Assembly (NCBI RefSeq): GCF_003031405.1
Contig: NZ_CP020469.1
Location: 1,798,001-1,862,000 of the forward strand
Origin: Halomonas sp. 'Soap Lake #6'
GTDB taxonomy: Bacteria; Pseudomonadota; Gammaproteobacteria; Pseudomonadales; Halomonadaceae
Length of the DNA stretch: 64,000 nt
Direction of reading: 5' to 3'
Under the pieces are notes generated by a model that did not search any database, was not told the DNA's origin, and worked only from the letters and a program-made list of their open reading frames with translations. How positions within the stretch are numbered: position 1 is the stretch's first letter; every line of letters starts with the position of its first letter. This document shows, piece after piece, positions 49,239-59,727 of this stretch. The translations under genes were made by a program, and so were the position numbers.

Positions 49239-49301
49239 CGCTTCTTGCCAGGCGTGGCAGATAGTGCCACCCTGGTGATTCACTCTGACATTTTTGTGAC
49301 C

Positions 49302-51188
49302 ATGCAGCCGTTAAATCAATTAGGTTACGCGTTATTAAAAACCCTTCGCGATCACCTGCGACCACTGATTGCGTACCACCTACTCTTCACGATACTCGCT
49401 ACTGCTCTATTAGTCCCCCTTATTGCCTGGACAGCACGGGCCGTACTAGCCCAACTTAATCGCGTGGTGGTTACCAATGATGCACTGATCAGCCTCCTAT
49501 TTAGCCCGCTAGGCTTATTAGCGATGCTGGTGGGGCTTGGCTTTACCTTCTTACTGATCTATTGGCAGCAAGCAGGCATGCTAATGGTTGCTGTCAAACC
49601 AAAAGACAATCATTACCAGTTAGCCTTTGAGTCGTTGTGGCTAAGCACCCAACGCTTGCCTGCACTTGCAGGCCTAGTCATTTTGCAGGTAGGTGTACAC
49701 CTGTTATTGCTGGCCCCCTTTATGGCAGGCCTTGCTTGGCTATATAGCATCTGGCTAAGTGGGTTAGACCCCTATTATCTACAGCGCGTTCGCCCCCCGG
49801 TTTTTTGGTACTTCCTTGCTTGTGCAATACCCCTTGTCATTACCTGGGCTAGCCTTGCAGCATGGCTCTACTTACGCTGGCTGCTGGCTCTCCCACTGGT
49901 CACCTTAGAGGGCTACAGTCCCTATCATGCCCTAAAACGCAGCGTAGTCTTGACCCGAGGCTGGCACCGCTCTATTGGCATTGCAGTACTAGCACTACTT
50001 GCCGTTATTATCAGCTTGCCATTTATTACTACTTGGCTGTTTGATCTTATTGTTACCCCCCTTCTCTGGTGGCTTCCTGAGCATAACGCTGTTCTGATTC
50101 CCGCCATGCTTGTCTATTTGACAAGCTACATACTAATTACATTAACCATTACATTTTTAGGCATAGCAACCAACGCACTGCTTTCCGCTTGCCTATACCT
50201 ACAGCTTGCTTATCGAGAAGAGCGCCCCTCTCCCCGCCCACAGCAAGCACATCCAGGGCGCTGGGCCTGGGCAGTAGAAATAAGCGTACTACTGATCGCG
50301 GCACTGCAAGCTTGGTGGATCCTTAATAGCTTTGAGATACGCGACAATGTTGCGGTTATCGCCCACCGAGGAAGCTCAATGGTAGCCCCAGAAAACACTC
50401 TGGCGGCCATAGACCAAGCTTTGAGCGATAAAGCAGACTACGTGGAGATAGATGTGCGCTTGAGCGCCGATAACCAAGTGATGCTTTATCATGATCGTAC
50501 TTTGGCTCGGTTAACCGGAGACCCTCGTGAATTCGGTGATTTAACCAGAGAGGAACTGAGCCATTTTGATGTTGGCAGTTGGTTTGGTGATGCCTTTCAA
50601 AATGAAGCAATTGCAGGCTTAGACGAAGCGCTGGCATTAGTACGCGGACGTGCGGGGTTAATGATAGACATGAAGCCCTTACCCGGTGAAGAGCTGGCAC
50701 TGGCCCGCGCAGTTTTAGAGACACTCGACGCTGAGTCTGACATTCGTTATCGCTGCTGGGCAACACAGGAGAGCGCGCTGACAGCCGTTGCTAGCTGTGG
50801 ATTTCCCAATGCCTTAATGGAGACACGCGTAGCCACCATGTCGCTAGATACGGTTAGTTATATAAAACAACAGGCACCTCAATTACGCGTCACCTTATTA
50901 GCGCAATTGATATTACCTGGCACCCTGGACCGGCGCAGCTTTGATGCGCTAGGCCTCAGGCATAATCGCATCAATCGACAAGAAATTCGCCTCGCGGCTC
51001 TTTATGGCTACGAAATTCATGCGTGGACAGTTAACGACCGCGCTCGTATGTCGACACTGATAGACCTGGGCGTCGACGCCATTATTACCGATTATCCCGA
51101 TCGCCTGCGTGAATTGATAGAAGACCGCCGTGCTTTAAGCGACGGCAGCCTAATGCTGGTAAAGCTACGTAACTGGCTTCGTGAATAG
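49302..51188 (+). CDS. Membrane glycerophosphodiester phosphodiesterase
   Basis: The 628-residue protein has an N-terminal integral-membrane domain of about 330 residues with six or more segments, then a GDPD catalytic domain starting VIAHRGSSMVAPENTL with the metal and catalytic residues of HRG...ENT, EIDVRLSADN and YHDRTLARLTG, ending with IHAWTVND. It would hydrolyse glycerophosphodiesters from phospholipid turnover to glycerol-3-phosphate and alcohol. The start is uncertain: ATG 49302 has no clear ribosome site and the frame is open back to TTG 49245. Confidence 0.85.
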   Translation: MQPLNQLGYALLKTLRDHLRPLIAYHLLFTILATALLVPLIAWTARAVLAQLNRVVVTNDALISLLFSPLGLLAMLVGLGFTFLLIYWQQAGMLMVAVKPKDNHYQLAFESLWLSTQRLPALAGLVILQVGVHLLLLAPFMAGLAWLYSIWLSGLDPYYLQRVRPPVFWYFLACAIPLVITWASLAAWLYLRWLLALPLVTLEGYSPYHALKRSVVLTRGWHRSIGIAVLALLAVIISLPFITTWLFDLIVTPLLWWLPEHNAVLIPAMLVYLTSYILITLTITFLGIATNALLSACLYLQLAYREERPSPRPQQAHPGRWAWAVEISVLLIAALQAWWILNSFEIRDNVAVIAHRGSSMVAPENTLAAIDQALSDKADYVEIDVRLSADNQVMLYHDRTLARLTGDPREFGDLTREELSHFDVGSWFGDAFQNEAIAGLDEALALVRGRAGLMIDMKPLPGEELALARAVLETLDAESDIRYRCWATQESALTAVASCGFPNALMETRVATMSLDTVSYIKQQAPQLRVTLLAQLILPGTLDRRSFDALGLRHNRINRQEIRLAALYGYEIHAWTVNDRARMSTLIDLGVDAIITDYPDRLRELIEDRRALSDGSLMLVKLRNWLRE

Positions 51189-51231
51189 CTACTTGCCATT
51201 TATTCATCACTGCTTGGCAAGCAGGTATTCA

Positions 51232-51261
51232 ATAAGCGGCGGGCACTTAGCCGCCGCTTAT
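51232..51261. terminator. Hairpin between convergent GDPD and ggt genes
   Basis: ATAAGCGGCGG (51232-51242) and its exact complement (51251-51261) form an 11-bp stem with an eight-base loop, sitting between two convergent stop codons. There is only a weak T run, so its termination strength is uncertain. Confidence 0.6.
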
Positions 51262-51265
51262 GCCG

Positions 51266-53071
51266 TCAGTCACCCATTACTACACCTTCACGACGAGGGT
51301 CTGCTCCACCAAACAGAGAGCCATCCTCTAAGCGCATAATTGCCTGCAAACCACTCGTGAGATCCCGCTCATTAACGGTATGGCCACGCTTACGCAGGGC
51401 TTCTATTGTGGCCTCTGAGAAGCGACCTTCCTCTACCGAGACATCCCCGCCCAAGGTAATCGCATGGGGTAAATTAAGAGCAGTTTGAGCGCTTAGCCCC
51501 CAATCACGCATGGCCACAAGCGTACGAGCCGTATAGTGAATAATTGCCGCGCCACCGGGCGAGCCTAAACTAGCGACTAGTTCACCACTGTCTTGGTCGA
51601 AAACCAGTGTAGGGGACATACTTGAGCGTGGACGCTTACCAGGCTCAACACGGTTAGCGACAGGCTCTCCATCAATTTCTGGAACAAACGAGAAATCGGT
51701 TAGCTCATTATTCAATAAGTAACCGCCGGGCAACCCTGTGCCACCATCAGCCAGTATGCGTGAACCAAACGCTTGCTCAATGGTTGTCGTCATGGCAACG
51801 GCATTGCCCTCAGCATCTACAATACTGATGTGGCTAGTACCATACTCAGGTTGCTCTGGCTGGCTTGCAAAGCTAACCGTTTGCTCACCAGGGTTGCCAG
51901 GCTCAGCACCATCGCCCATGCTTTCCTCGCCGATTAGCGCACTACGATTTGCGAGGTACTCGGGCGCCAGCATTAATGACCAATCCCCTCCTGGCGCTTC
52001 GACAAATGCCGGGTCAGCAATATAGCGACCACGGTCGGCAAAGGCTAAACGCGACGACTCCAAGAACTGATGCAACCAACCACTACTAGCAGCACCGTTA
52101 TCTAGCGGTGCCTCTAACAGAGGCTGTTGATCCAGCATGCCTAAAATTTGCATAACAGTAATATGGCCCGACGAAGGCGGTGGGAAACCGCAGACGTCCC
52201 ACTGCTGCCAGGGAGTGCACAAAGGCTCACGCTCAAGCGCCTCATAACCGCTTAAATCGTCAAGAGTCATTTCACCGGGTCGAACAGCGTGAGTTTGCAC
52301 CCTGTGAACCAAGTCTTCAGCGATATCGCCCTCATGCAGAGCTACGCTACCTTCACGCGCAATACGTCGAAAAATAGTAGCAAGCGCCGGATTTTTCAGG
52401 GTTTCTCCGACAGCAATCGGCTCTCCGCTGGCGTCATAATAAAATGCGCTCGCCAAGGGGTCATGGCGCAGCGCTTCGTCGTTAGCCAAGCTGGTATGTA
52501 GTCGCTGGCTAACCGCGAAACCCTCTTCGGCAAGTACGATAGCCGGCTCAAAAAGCACCTCCCAAGAGAGTTGGCCATGTTCTGCATGAGCTTTTTCAAG
52601 CATTTTCAGGGTGCCGGGGACCCCCACTGAAAGCCCACTTGCCACCGCATCCATAAAAGCCAGCGGCTCGCCATCCTCCAGAAACAGCTCCCCAGTAGCT
52701 GCAGCAGGAGCCGTTTCACGTCCATCATAGGCCTGGACGTTCGAACCATCGTAGTGCATCAAGAAAGCACCACCGCCAATACCACTAGACTGAGGCTCCA
52801 CCAAAGTGAGCACCATTTGCACGGCAACCGCTGCGTCGATGGCATTGCCACCGGCTTTTAATACTTGATACCCAGCATCTGTTGCCAACGGATTTGCTGC
52901 TGCCACTGCAAAAGAAGAGGCCGCCCAGCCGGGTTTCTCTTCATAACCTGAGCCTACCTCAGGGGTTATGGCCGGCGCCTCATAGCTAAACCCCCAGCTA
53001 TATAGAGGTACCAACAGTAAGCTCGCAAACGTAAGTGTTGCTTTTTTTGAAACCACTTTTTTTGAAACCAT
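51266..53071 (-). CDS. ggt: Gamma-glutamyltransferase (secreted)
   Basis: GGT cleaves gamma-glutamyl bonds, for example in glutathione, in the periplasm. The 601-residue precursor has a signal peptide (MVSKKVVSKKATLTFASLLL, cleavage before about residue 30) and self-cleaves before the nucleophile Thr412 in GTSHISIVD, giving large and small subunits of about 411 and 190 residues. The PGKRPRSSMSPTLV and GSPGG stretches are also typical. ATG 53071 follows GGGAG with eight bases spacing; the longer frame to 53116 is unlikely. Confidence 0.92.
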   Translation of the reverse strand: MVSKKVVSKKATLTFASLLLVPLYSWGFSYEAPAITPEVGSGYEEKPGWAASSFAVAAANPLATDAGYQVLKAGGNAIDAAVAVQMVLTLVEPQSSGIGGGAFLMHYDGSNVQAYDGRETAPAAATGELFLEDGEPLAFMDAVASGLSVGVPGTLKMLEKAHAEHGQLSWEVLFEPAIVLAEEGFAVSQRLHTSLANDEALRHDPLASAFYYDASGEPIAVGETLKNPALATIFRRIAREGSVALHEGDIAEDLVHRVQTHAVRPGEMTLDDLSGYEALEREPLCTPWQQWDVCGFPPPSSGHITVMQILGMLDQQPLLEAPLDNGAASSGWLHQFLESSRLAFADRGRYIADPAFVEAPGGDWSLMLAPEYLANRSALIGEESMGDGAEPGNPGEQTVSFASQPEQPEYGTSHISIVDAEGNAVAMTTTIEQAFGSRILADGGTGLPGGYLLNNELTDFSFVPEIDGEPVANRVEPGKRPRSSMSPTLVFDQDSGELVASLGSPGGAAIIHYTARTLVAMRDWGLSAQTALNLPHAITLGGDVSVEEGRFSEATIEALRKRGHTVNERDLTSGLQAIMRLEDGSLFGGADPRREGVVMGD

Positions 53072-53205
53072 GATTGCACTCCCGTAAGAATTCCTGATAG
53101 CCGCCCCACCCAGCATTTTAGCGGCTTAGCGCCGATGGGCCTAAACACAGCTTTAATTTAGAAGGTCCTGCAAGTAATCTAAAATCCGTAGCCTATAAAA
53201 CGCAT

Positions 53206-53229
53206 CCGCCCGGCACAATGGCCGGGCGG
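53206..53229 (-). terminator. Hairpin terminator of ppsA
   Basis: CCGCCCGGC and GCCGGGCGG form a nine-bp GC stem 26 bases after the ppsA stop on the minus strand, with a TTTT run a few bases downstream. The T run is not immediately adjacent, so strength is moderate. Confidence 0.65.
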
Positions 53230-53254
53230 AAATTAACGCGTAAGCTAATTGGTT

Positions 53255-55639
53255 CTAGGCGATAGTTTCACCTGCCAACATAAACCATGTTTCCAGCACG
53301 GCATCAGGGTTCAGTGACACTGAGTCGATCCCTTGTTCCATTAACCACTTTGCCAAGTCAGGGTGATCGGAAGGACCCTGGCCACAAATCCCAACATATT
53401 TCCCCTGGGCTTTACACGCCTGGATTGCCATGGCGAGAAGCTTTTTCACCGCAGGATTCCGCTCATCGAATAAGTGCGCCACGATTCCCGAGTCACGATC
53501 CAAACCCAGCGTAAGCTGCGTCAGGTCGTTAGAACCAATAGAGAATCCATCGAAGTACTCAAGGAACTCATCAGCCAGCAGTGCGTTGGCAGGCAGTTCA
53601 CACATCATGATCACTTTGAGACCATCGGGGTTTTCGGAGCCGCCCCGCTTCAAACCATTGGCAGCAAGTAAGCCAACCACTTCACGCGCTTCATCCGGGG
53701 TGCGCACAAAGGGCACCATGATTTCAACATTATCGAAACCCATCTCTTCACGCACCCGCTTGAGCGCTCGGCACTCCAGCTCAAAGCAGGGACGGAAAGC
53801 CTCAGAAATATAACGTGAAGCACCGCGGAAACCGAGCATGGGGTTCTCTTCACCAGGCTCATATAGCTTGCCACCGATGAGGTTTTCGTACTCGTTCGAT
53901 TTAAAATCGGACAGACGCACAATCACCCGCTGGGGATGGAAGGCCGCCGCCAGCGTCGAAATACCTTCTACCAGCTTATCAACATAAAAACTGACAGGAT
54001 CCGCATAACCTGCCGTGCGCAGGTCAATGACTTGCTGAAGATCAGCAGGCAGTGTGTCGTATTCCAGTAGCGCTTTAGGATGCACGCCAATCATACGGTT
54101 AATAATAAACTCGAGCCGAGCTAGGCCTACGCCTGCATGGGGTAAGCTGGCAAAACCAAAGGCGCGGTCTGGGTTACCGACATTCATCATAATTTTGAAG
54201 GGGATTTCTGGCATGGCATCAACACTTGATACCTTACAATCAAATGCCAGTAGTCCTTCATAAACGTGACCAGTATCACCTTCGGCGCAAGATACCGTAA
54301 CGTCAAGACCTTCTTTAAGCTGCGTGGTGGCATCACCACACCCAACAACGGCAGGAATACCCAACTCGCGAGCAATAATAGCCGCGTGGCAGGTACGACC
54401 GCCACGATTGGTCACAATGGCAGAGGCGCGTTTCATGATCGGCTCCCAATCGGGATCGGTCATATCGGTCACTAGCACATCACCCTCTTGAATTTTATCC
54501 ATCTCATCAGGGCTCAGTACAATTTTTACAGCACCGCGCCCAATGCGCTGGCCAATTGCTCGGCCGGTGATCAGAGTGCGCCCCTTCTCACGTAGATGGA
54601 ACCGCTCAAGCTTGCCTCCCTCTTGTTGAGACACCACAGTTTCAGGACGCGCCTGAACGATGTAGAGCCTGCCGTCGTCGCCATCGAGCGCCCACTCAAT
54701 ATCCATAGGGCGCTGATAATGCTGCTCGATAGTCATCGCTTGATGGGCTAAATCCATCACTTGCTGATCATTGATACAGAACCGGCCACGATCTTGCAGT
54801 GGCACATCAATCGTTTCTACCGATTTACCCGCACTTGCATCCTGACCGTAAACCATTTTGATCAGCTTGGAACCAAGCGTGCGGCGCAACACTGCTGGGC
54901 GCCCAGCAGCTAGCGTGGGCTTATGAACGTAAAACTCATCTGGGTTAACTGCCCCTTGCACAACCGTTTCACCCAGCCCCCAGGATGCTGTAACAAATAC
55001 CGCATCACGGTAGCCAGACTCGGTATCCAAGGTAAACATAACGCCAGAAGCGCCTGTTTCAGAACGTACCATTTTCTGCACACCCGCCGACAGAGCGACG
55101 TTCTCGTGGGCATAGCCCCGGTGTACACGGTAAGAGATAGCCCGATCGTTGAACAGCGAGGCAAACACTTCATGTACCGCATGCTTGATGTTGTCGAAAC
55201 CCTCAATGTTAAGGAAGGTTTCTTGCTGGCCAGCAAAGGAAGCATCGGGCAAGTCTTCAGCAGTGGCGGAACTACGCACCGCGACTTTCAAGTTGGGATG
55301 CTGGCTTTGCAGCTGCTCGTAAGCGCCACGAAGTGCCTCTTCAAATACTGGTGGCAAAGGCGTATCAATAATCCACTGGCGAATCATGCTACCCGCCTTG
55401 GCTAGCGCCTTAACATCATCAACATCCAGGCGTGCCAGAGTAGCGTTAATACGGTCATTCAGCCCTTCATGGGAAAGAAATTCACGGTAGGCATGCGCGG
55501 TTGTGGCGAAACCACCCGGCACAGTCACACCAACACCCGATAAATTGGAGATCATTTCCCCAAGCGAGGCGTTTTTACCACCCACGCGTTCGACGTCTGC
55601 CATACCCAGCTGATCGAACCACAGAATGTACTCTTCCAC
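53255..55639 (-). CDS. ppsA: Phosphoenolpyruvate synthase
   Basis: PpsA makes phosphoenolpyruvate from pyruvate and ATP, releasing AMP and phosphate, for gluconeogenesis. The 794-residue enzyme has the ATP-grasp domain at the N-terminus ([28 protein letters not shown]), the phosphohistidine domain with [13 protein letters not shown], and the PEP/pyruvate barrel with the catalytic Cys in [11 protein letters not shown]. It starts at GTG 55639 preceded by GAGGGG. The divergent gene ppsR regulates this enzyme. Confidence 0.96.
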   Translation of the reverse strand: MEEYILWFDQLGMADVERVGGKNASLGEMISNLSGVGVTVPGGFATTAHAYREFLSHEGLNDRINATLARLDVDDVKALAKAGSMIRQWIIDTPLPPVFEEALRGAYEQLQSQHPNLKVAVRSSATAEDLPDASFAGQQETFLNIEGFDNIKHAVHEVFASLFNDRAISYRVHRGYAHENVALSAGVQKMVRSETGASGVMFTLDTESGYRDAVFVTASWGLGETVVQGAVNPDEFYVHKPTLAAGRPAVLRRTLGSKLIKMVYGQDASAGKSVETIDVPLQDRGRFCINDQQVMDLAHQAMTIEQHYQRPMDIEWALDGDDGRLYIVQARPETVVSQQEGGKLERFHLREKGRTLITGRAIGQRIGRGAVKIVLSPDEMDKIQEGDVLVTDMTDPDWEPIMKRASAIVTNRGGRTCHAAIIARELGIPAVVGCGDATTQLKEGLDVTVSCAEGDTGHVYEGLLAFDCKVSSVDAMPEIPFKIMMNVGNPDRAFGFASLPHAGVGLARLEFIINRMIGVHPKALLEYDTLPADLQQVIDLRTAGYADPVSFYVDKLVEGISTLAAAFHPQRVIVRLSDFKSNEYENLIGGKLYEPGEENPMLGFRGASRYISEAFRPCFELECRALKRVREEMGFDNVEIMVPFVRTPDEAREVVGLLAANGLKRGGSENPDGLKVIMMCELPANALLADEFLEYFDGFSIGSNDLTQLTLGLDRDSGIVAHLFDERNPAVKKLLAMAIQACKAQGKYVGICGQGPSDHPDLAKWLMEQGIDSVSLNPDAVLETWFMLAGETIA

Positions 55640-55946
55640 GCTACCCCCTCGCTTTTAGACTTCTTCGCGGCCTACCCGGCCGACACTGAATGACCGTGCC
55701 ACCCTAGCACCGTGGCAGGGTATTCGCCATTGGTCTAACAGCGAAGGGGGTGGAGGATTTTTACAACAAAGGCGCTTTCAAGGCATTTTCTGTAGTTGAA
55801 AATAGCTGAAAATGGTTAAAACTGGTTGATGCCAGCAGAAATAACACAGCTAACACCACACAAATAGCAGCAATTATTAGCTAAGCGTTGTGCTACATAG
55901 CAGCTCCGCCCACAATAACCACTTTCATTCTTTGGCGGATTTCGAC
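55640..55946. other. Divergent intergenic region between ppsA and ppsR
   Basis: This 307-base region must hold both promoters. Three A-tracts at 55799, 55809 and 55818 recur with about one helical turn spacing, which suggests intrinsically bent DNA. A TGCCAC/GTGGCA inverted repeat lies near 55698-55720. I see no good Cra/FruR site and no open frame. Confidence 0.5.
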
Positions 55947-56780
55947 ATGAAGCGGACAGCTTTTTTTATCTCTGACGGTACTGGTATCACCGCTGAGAGC
56001 CTCGGGCGTAGCTTATTGGCGCAGTTTAGCGACATTGAAATTAACATGCTGACCAAGCCTTACATCGACACGCTGGAAAAAGCCCAGGCATTGGCAGAGA
56101 TAATTGAGTCCACCGCTGTGCGTGACGGACAACGTCCAATCATCATCGACACTATCGTAGATCAGCAAATTCGCGATGTAATTCGCAAAGCCACTGGCTT
56201 CAAAGTGGATATTTTTTCGACATTCCTAGAGCCATTAGAGCAGGAGCTAGAAACCCACTCTTCCTATAGTGTGGGTAGAACACACTCCATTGGAAGCGAC
56301 GCCGTATATATGGACCGCATCCATTCGGTACACTTTGCGCTAGACAATGACGACGGCGCCCGCACCCATCAGTATGATAAAGCGGATATTATTTTAGTAG
56401 GCGTATCACGTTGCGGTAAAACCCCCACATCGCTCTATCTCGCCCTTCAGTTCGGCATCCGGGCAGCTAACTACCCGTTAACTGAAGATGACCTTGACGA
56501 AGATGGCAGCCTAAAACTGCCCAAAGTGTTGTCGCTCCACCGCCACAAGCTGTTTGGATTAACTATTGATGCACGCAGGCTCGCCGCTATTCGCAACGAG
56601 CGCCGCCCAAATAGCCGCTACAGCTCAATAGACCAGTGTTTGCAGGAGGTTGAGCAGGCAGAGTCGCTCTACCGCTCGCTGAGCATTCCATTTATTGACA
56701 CCACCCGCTTCTCAGTTGAAGAGATTTCCACGCGGATGATTGCAGAGACGGGCCTTGCGAGGCGTTTTTCACCCCGCTAG
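55947..56780 (+). CDS. ppsR: PEP synthase regulatory protein PpsR (kinase/pyrophosphorylase)
   Basis: PpsR is a bifunctional protein that inactivates PpsA by ADP-dependent phosphorylation and reactivates it by pyrophosphorylysis. The 277-residue DUF299 protein begins [17 protein letters not shown] and has the P-loop [10 protein letters not shown] at 152-161. ATG 55947 is chosen since it gives the family N-terminus; the frame is open back to 55890. It is divergent from its target ppsA and convergent with hpt. Confidence 0.94.
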   Translation: MKRTAFFISDGTGITAESLGRSLLAQFSDIEINMLTKPYIDTLEKAQALAEIIESTAVRDGQRPIIIDTIVDQQIRDVIRKATGFKVDIFSTFLEPLEQELETHSSYSVGRTHSIGSDAVYMDRIHSVHFALDNDDGARTHQYDKADIILVGVSRCGKTPTSLYLALQFGIRAANYPLTEDDLDEDGSLKLPKVLSLHRHKLFGLTIDARRLAAIRNERRPNSRYSSIDQCLQEVEQAESLYRSLSIPFIDTTRFSVEEISTRMIAETGLARRFSPR

Positions 56781-56808
56781 GCCTTCAGCAAACTTATTGC
56801 CTGATGGT

Positions 56809-57387
56809 TTACATGCCCTTGGGGGCAAAGATCCCAGGGGCGTTGCGCCAGTAGCCTTTGTAGTCCATGCCAAAACCAAATACATAACGGTCGGCAACTT
56901 CCAGACTACAATAGTCGGCTTTCAGCCCCGGCACTGCCTTTCTGTCGTGCTGTTTGTCGACCAACACAGCAGTAGTCACACTGGCAGCCTGGGCTTCGTC
57001 GCAGTAAGCAAGAATAGCCGCAAGCGTGGCACCTTCGTCGAGAATATCGTCAACAATTACCACATGGCGGCCCGCCATGGGAATTTCCGGCGAAACACGC
57101 CAGAACAACTCTCCACCACGCAGCTCATTCCGGTAGCGTGTGGCGTGCAAGTAATCTACTTCAAGAGGAAAACCAAGCCGTGTCAGCAAGTGCCCGGTTG
57201 TAATCAAACCACCATTCATCACACAGTAAAAAACCGGCAATTTATCGCCCAAATCCTTAGTGATCGCTTCAGCCATGCGGTCTAACGCACGCTCTACCTG
57301 TTCCTGGGAAATCAGGCAGTCCGCGTTGTCCATCAATTCGCGCATTGAGTCTAGCGACTCCAGCGCTTCTTTATCCAACTTGGACAT
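56809..57387 (-). CDS. hpt: Hypoxanthine-guanine phosphoribosyltransferase
   Basis: This enzyme salvages hypoxanthine and guanine to IMP and GMP using PRPP. The 192-residue product has the PRPP-binding motif VVIVDDILDEGATL and the PRTase loop CVMNGGLITTG. It belongs to the longer Pseudomonas/Halomonas-type hypoxanthine-guanine enzymes. It competes with XdhAB for the same bases, and could be seen as the salvage side of the purine network in this window. It is followed upstream by nagZ on the same strand with a 60-base gap. Confidence 0.9.
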   Translation of the reverse strand: MSKLDKEALESLDSMRELMDNADCLISQEQVERALDRMAEAITKDLGDKLPVFYCVMNGGLITTGHLLTRLGFPLEVDYLHATRYRNELRGGELFWRVSPEIPMAGRHVVIVDDILDEGATLAAILAYCDEAQAASVTTAVLVDKQHDRKAVPGLKADYCSLEVADRYVFGFGMDYKGYWRNAPGIFAPKGM

Positions 57388-57447
57388 TTTGTAACCCCAA
57401 AAAATAACGTAAATAATAGCTAAGCGAAATGTTATGACGCCGCGTGT

Positions 57448-58458
57448 TTAGCTTGCTAATGCTTCTAATTTGGCATGAGTCCGGCGCCAACGCCCCAATG
57501 CTGACAAGGCATCCAGGTCTGGCCGGGCACGGCCATAGCGCAATTTGGCAGGTCGCTTACTTTGCAAACCATAGCAGGCCTCAATAACCTCACAGGCCGC
57601 TGCTCTATCGTTACATACCAACAGCATATCGCAGCCAGCATTTAAAGCGGCTTTAGCTCGCGCCTGAGGATCACCCGCCTCGTGGGCACCAACCATGCTT
57701 AGATCGTCTGAAAAAATACACCCCTTGAACCCTAATGACTCCCTTAGCATGCCAAGCCAGTTAGGTGAAAACCCTGCGGGGCGAGCATCGAAGGCACTAT
57801 AAATAACATGGGCTGGCATCACGCCATCCAACTGGCTTGCAAGCTGGGTAAACGGCACCAGGTCGTGCTGTTTAATTTGCTCAAACGGGCGATCATCAAC
57901 GGGAAGCGCCACGTGGGAATCTGCCGCGACGCCGCCATGCCCTGGGAAATGCTTCCCTACGGCAGCCATACCAGCTTCATGCAAACCTTGGATAAACCCA
58001 TGGCCTAACAAAGCAACGTGCGAAGGATCACTACTGAAACTACGGTCGCCAATAACACTCGAAACGCCGCTTTCCACGTCTAACACCGGGGCAAAACTAA
58101 TATCCAGCCCACAGGCGGCCATCTCCATCCCCAGCAACCAGCCAGCATCTTTTGCTAGCGACATCCCTACTTCTTGGTCCTGGGAAAACGTATCGCCGAT
58201 ACGTGCCATTGCAGGCATACGTGTCACGCCTTGCTTAATTCGTTGAACACGCCCGCCTTCTTGATCGATAGCTATAAGCAAATCACCACGTACGCTGCGT
58301 ATAGAGCTACACAGACCACGAGTCTGATACGCATCTTCTATATTACGCGCAAACAAGATGACACCGCCAACTGCGGGCTCCATAAGAAGTTGCTGTTCAG
58401 CTTTACTTAATTGGGGGCCTTCAAGGTCAAGCATGACCGGGCCAAGGGGTTGAGTCAT
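57448..58458 (-). CDS. nagZ: Beta-N-acetylhexosaminidase NagZ
   Basis: NagZ removes N-acetylglucosamine from peptidoglycan turnover products in the cytoplasm. The 336-residue glycoside hydrolase family 3 protein has KHFPGHGGVAADSHVALP with the catalytic-site Asp-His dyad and IFSDDLSM with the nucleophile Asp. ATG 58458 is the start. Its neighbours L,D-transpeptidase and psrA are in the same direction, so these cell-wall genes may share a transcript. Confidence 0.94.
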   Translation of the reverse strand: MTQPLGPVMLDLEGPQLSKAEQQLLMEPAVGGVILFARNIEDAYQTRGLCSSIRSVRGDLLIAIDQEGGRVQRIKQGVTRMPAMARIGDTFSQDQEVGMSLAKDAGWLLGMEMAACGLDISFAPVLDVESGVSSVIGDRSFSSDPSHVALLGHGFIQGLHEAGMAAVGKHFPGHGGVAADSHVALPVDDRPFEQIKQHDLVPFTQLASQLDGVMPAHVIYSAFDARPAGFSPNWLGMLRESLGFKGCIFSDDLSMVGAHEAGDPQARAKAALNAGCDMLLVCNDRAAACEVIEACYGLQSKRPAKLRYGRARPDLDALSALGRWRRTHAKLEALAS

Positions 58459-58499
58459 ATAATGGATCCAACTTAGGGGGCGACAATTTTAGTCGATCA

Positions 58500-59060
58500 C
58501 TAGGGCGTGTCAAAATTATCGCAAGAAGGAACGTAAGCATTTCCCCCATGCAGCCACACCGGCGTGCCAGGTAAAGCGAACTGAAAAACCGTTAACAAGT
58601 CATCATTGCGCAAACGGATGCAGCCATGGGAGGCAGGTACGCCCATTGGTTGATCAGGTGGAGTGCCATGCAAATAAATATAACGGCGCTGAGTATCCAC
58701 GTTTCCACCTCGGTTCTTACCGGTTTCTAAACCGCATAGCCACAGAATCCGAGTAAGAATCCAGTCTCTATCAGGAAAAGCAGCAGCAAGCTGCGTGGAG
58801 AACACTTCACCGGTCCACCTACGTCCCCTGAACACAGCATTATCCGGCAATCCACCACCTACCGCTGCCCGTATATAGTGCCAGCCTTGAGGCGTTTGAC
58901 CACTGCCTTCTAGCTGCCCCACGCCCGCCTCACCGGTTGAAACCGCACACTCGTGCTGTAACCCACGTCCCTGCCAGCAGCGTAACAACTGCTTCTGTGT
59001 GTCTATTTCAAGCCAATGGTCATGCTCAGGTGGCAGCTTAGCTAATGTGGGCGTTCTCAT
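58500..59060 (-). CDS. L,D-transpeptidase (YkuD family)
   Basis: The 186-residue protein has the YkuD domain with the catalytic motif ASHGCIRLRNDDLL: Cys147 is the nucleophile and His145 its partner. This type links peptidoglycan peptides or attaches proteins to them. No clear signal peptide is visible, which is odd for an enzyme acting in the periplasm; the ORF start may be wrong or export may follow another route. ATG 59060 has AAGGA upstream and overlaps the end of psrA by 23 bases. Confidence 0.85.
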   Translation of the reverse strand: MRTPTLAKLPPEHDHWLEIDTQKQLLRCWQGRGLQHECAVSTGEAGVGQLEGSGQTPQGWHYIRAAVGGGLPDNAVFRGRRWTGEVFSTQLAAAFPDRDWILTRILWLCGLETGKNRGGNVDTQRRYIYLHGTPPDQPMGVPASHGCIRLRNDDLLTVFQFALPGTPVWLHGGNAYVPSCDNFDTP

Positions 59061-59715
59061 AGTGTCCTTCTTCTAACACCGGAGGTAGCGGAGCGTGCAT
59101 AGCCGCCACCACTACCGGGCGTAAACGTCTAACGAGGTCTCTCACGGTCACTTGCTCGTGGTAATCCTTAGCAGCAATATCGCGTAATGCATCAAGACCC
59201 GACAGCGTAAAGATTACCGTACCTAGCATAAAGTGTAGTCGCCAAAAACGCTCAGCATCCGGTAAGTGAGGCGTTGCTTGGCGCACTAGCTCTGTAAATC
59301 GAGTAAACACATCACCATATTGCTCCTGAATATAGCGCCGCAAATGCCCTTGAGCCTGGCTGTACGCCAAGCCTAGCAAACGCATAAACACCTTTAAGCT
59401 GTTTCGCTCTGCTGGCACAGCTAGCACTGTCGCTGCCATGGTTTCCAGCAACACTTCTAAAGGAATAACACCTTCAGTATAGCGTGCTTCAAGCTCATCA
59501 AGCGCGGTATGAAAGCGCTGTGAAAAGGGATCGAGATAACGGGCAAAAACCGCCTGAATAAGGGCTTTTTTAGAGCCAAAGTGATAATTGACCGCTGCTA
59601 GATTGACCCGCGCCTTACTGGTGATATTGCGCAGCGAGGTTTCGGCAAAACCGCGTTCTGCAAATAGCACTTCTGCGGTATCTAGAATACGCGTTACCGT
59701 GTCAGACTGCGCCAT
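59038..59715 (-). CDS. psrA: TetR-family fatty-acid responsive regulator PsrA
   Basis: PsrA in Pseudomonas binds long-chain fatty acids and regulates rpoS and beta-oxidation genes. The 225-residue product is very similar: MAQSDTVTRILDTAEVLFAE, ERGFAETSLRNITSKA, VNLAAVNYHFGSKKALIQA, and RLLGLAYSQAQGHLRRYI. The divergent lexA and neighbouring nagZ repeat the Pseudomonas arrangement. A candidate PsrA box lies 12-26 bases upstream, pointing to autoregulation. Confidence 0.93.
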   Translation of the reverse strand: MAQSDTVTRILDTAEVLFAERGFAETSLRNITSKARVNLAAVNYHFGSKKALIQAVFARYLDPFSQRFHTALDELEARYTEGVIPLEVLLETMAATVLAVPAERNSLKVFMRLLGLAYSQAQGHLRRYIQEQYGDVFTRFTELVRQATPHLPDAERFWRLHFMLGTVIFTLSGLDALRDIAAKDYHEQVTVRDLVRRLRPVVVAAMHAPLPPVLEEGHYENAHIS

Positions 59716-59727
59716 AGCGCCCTCCAG

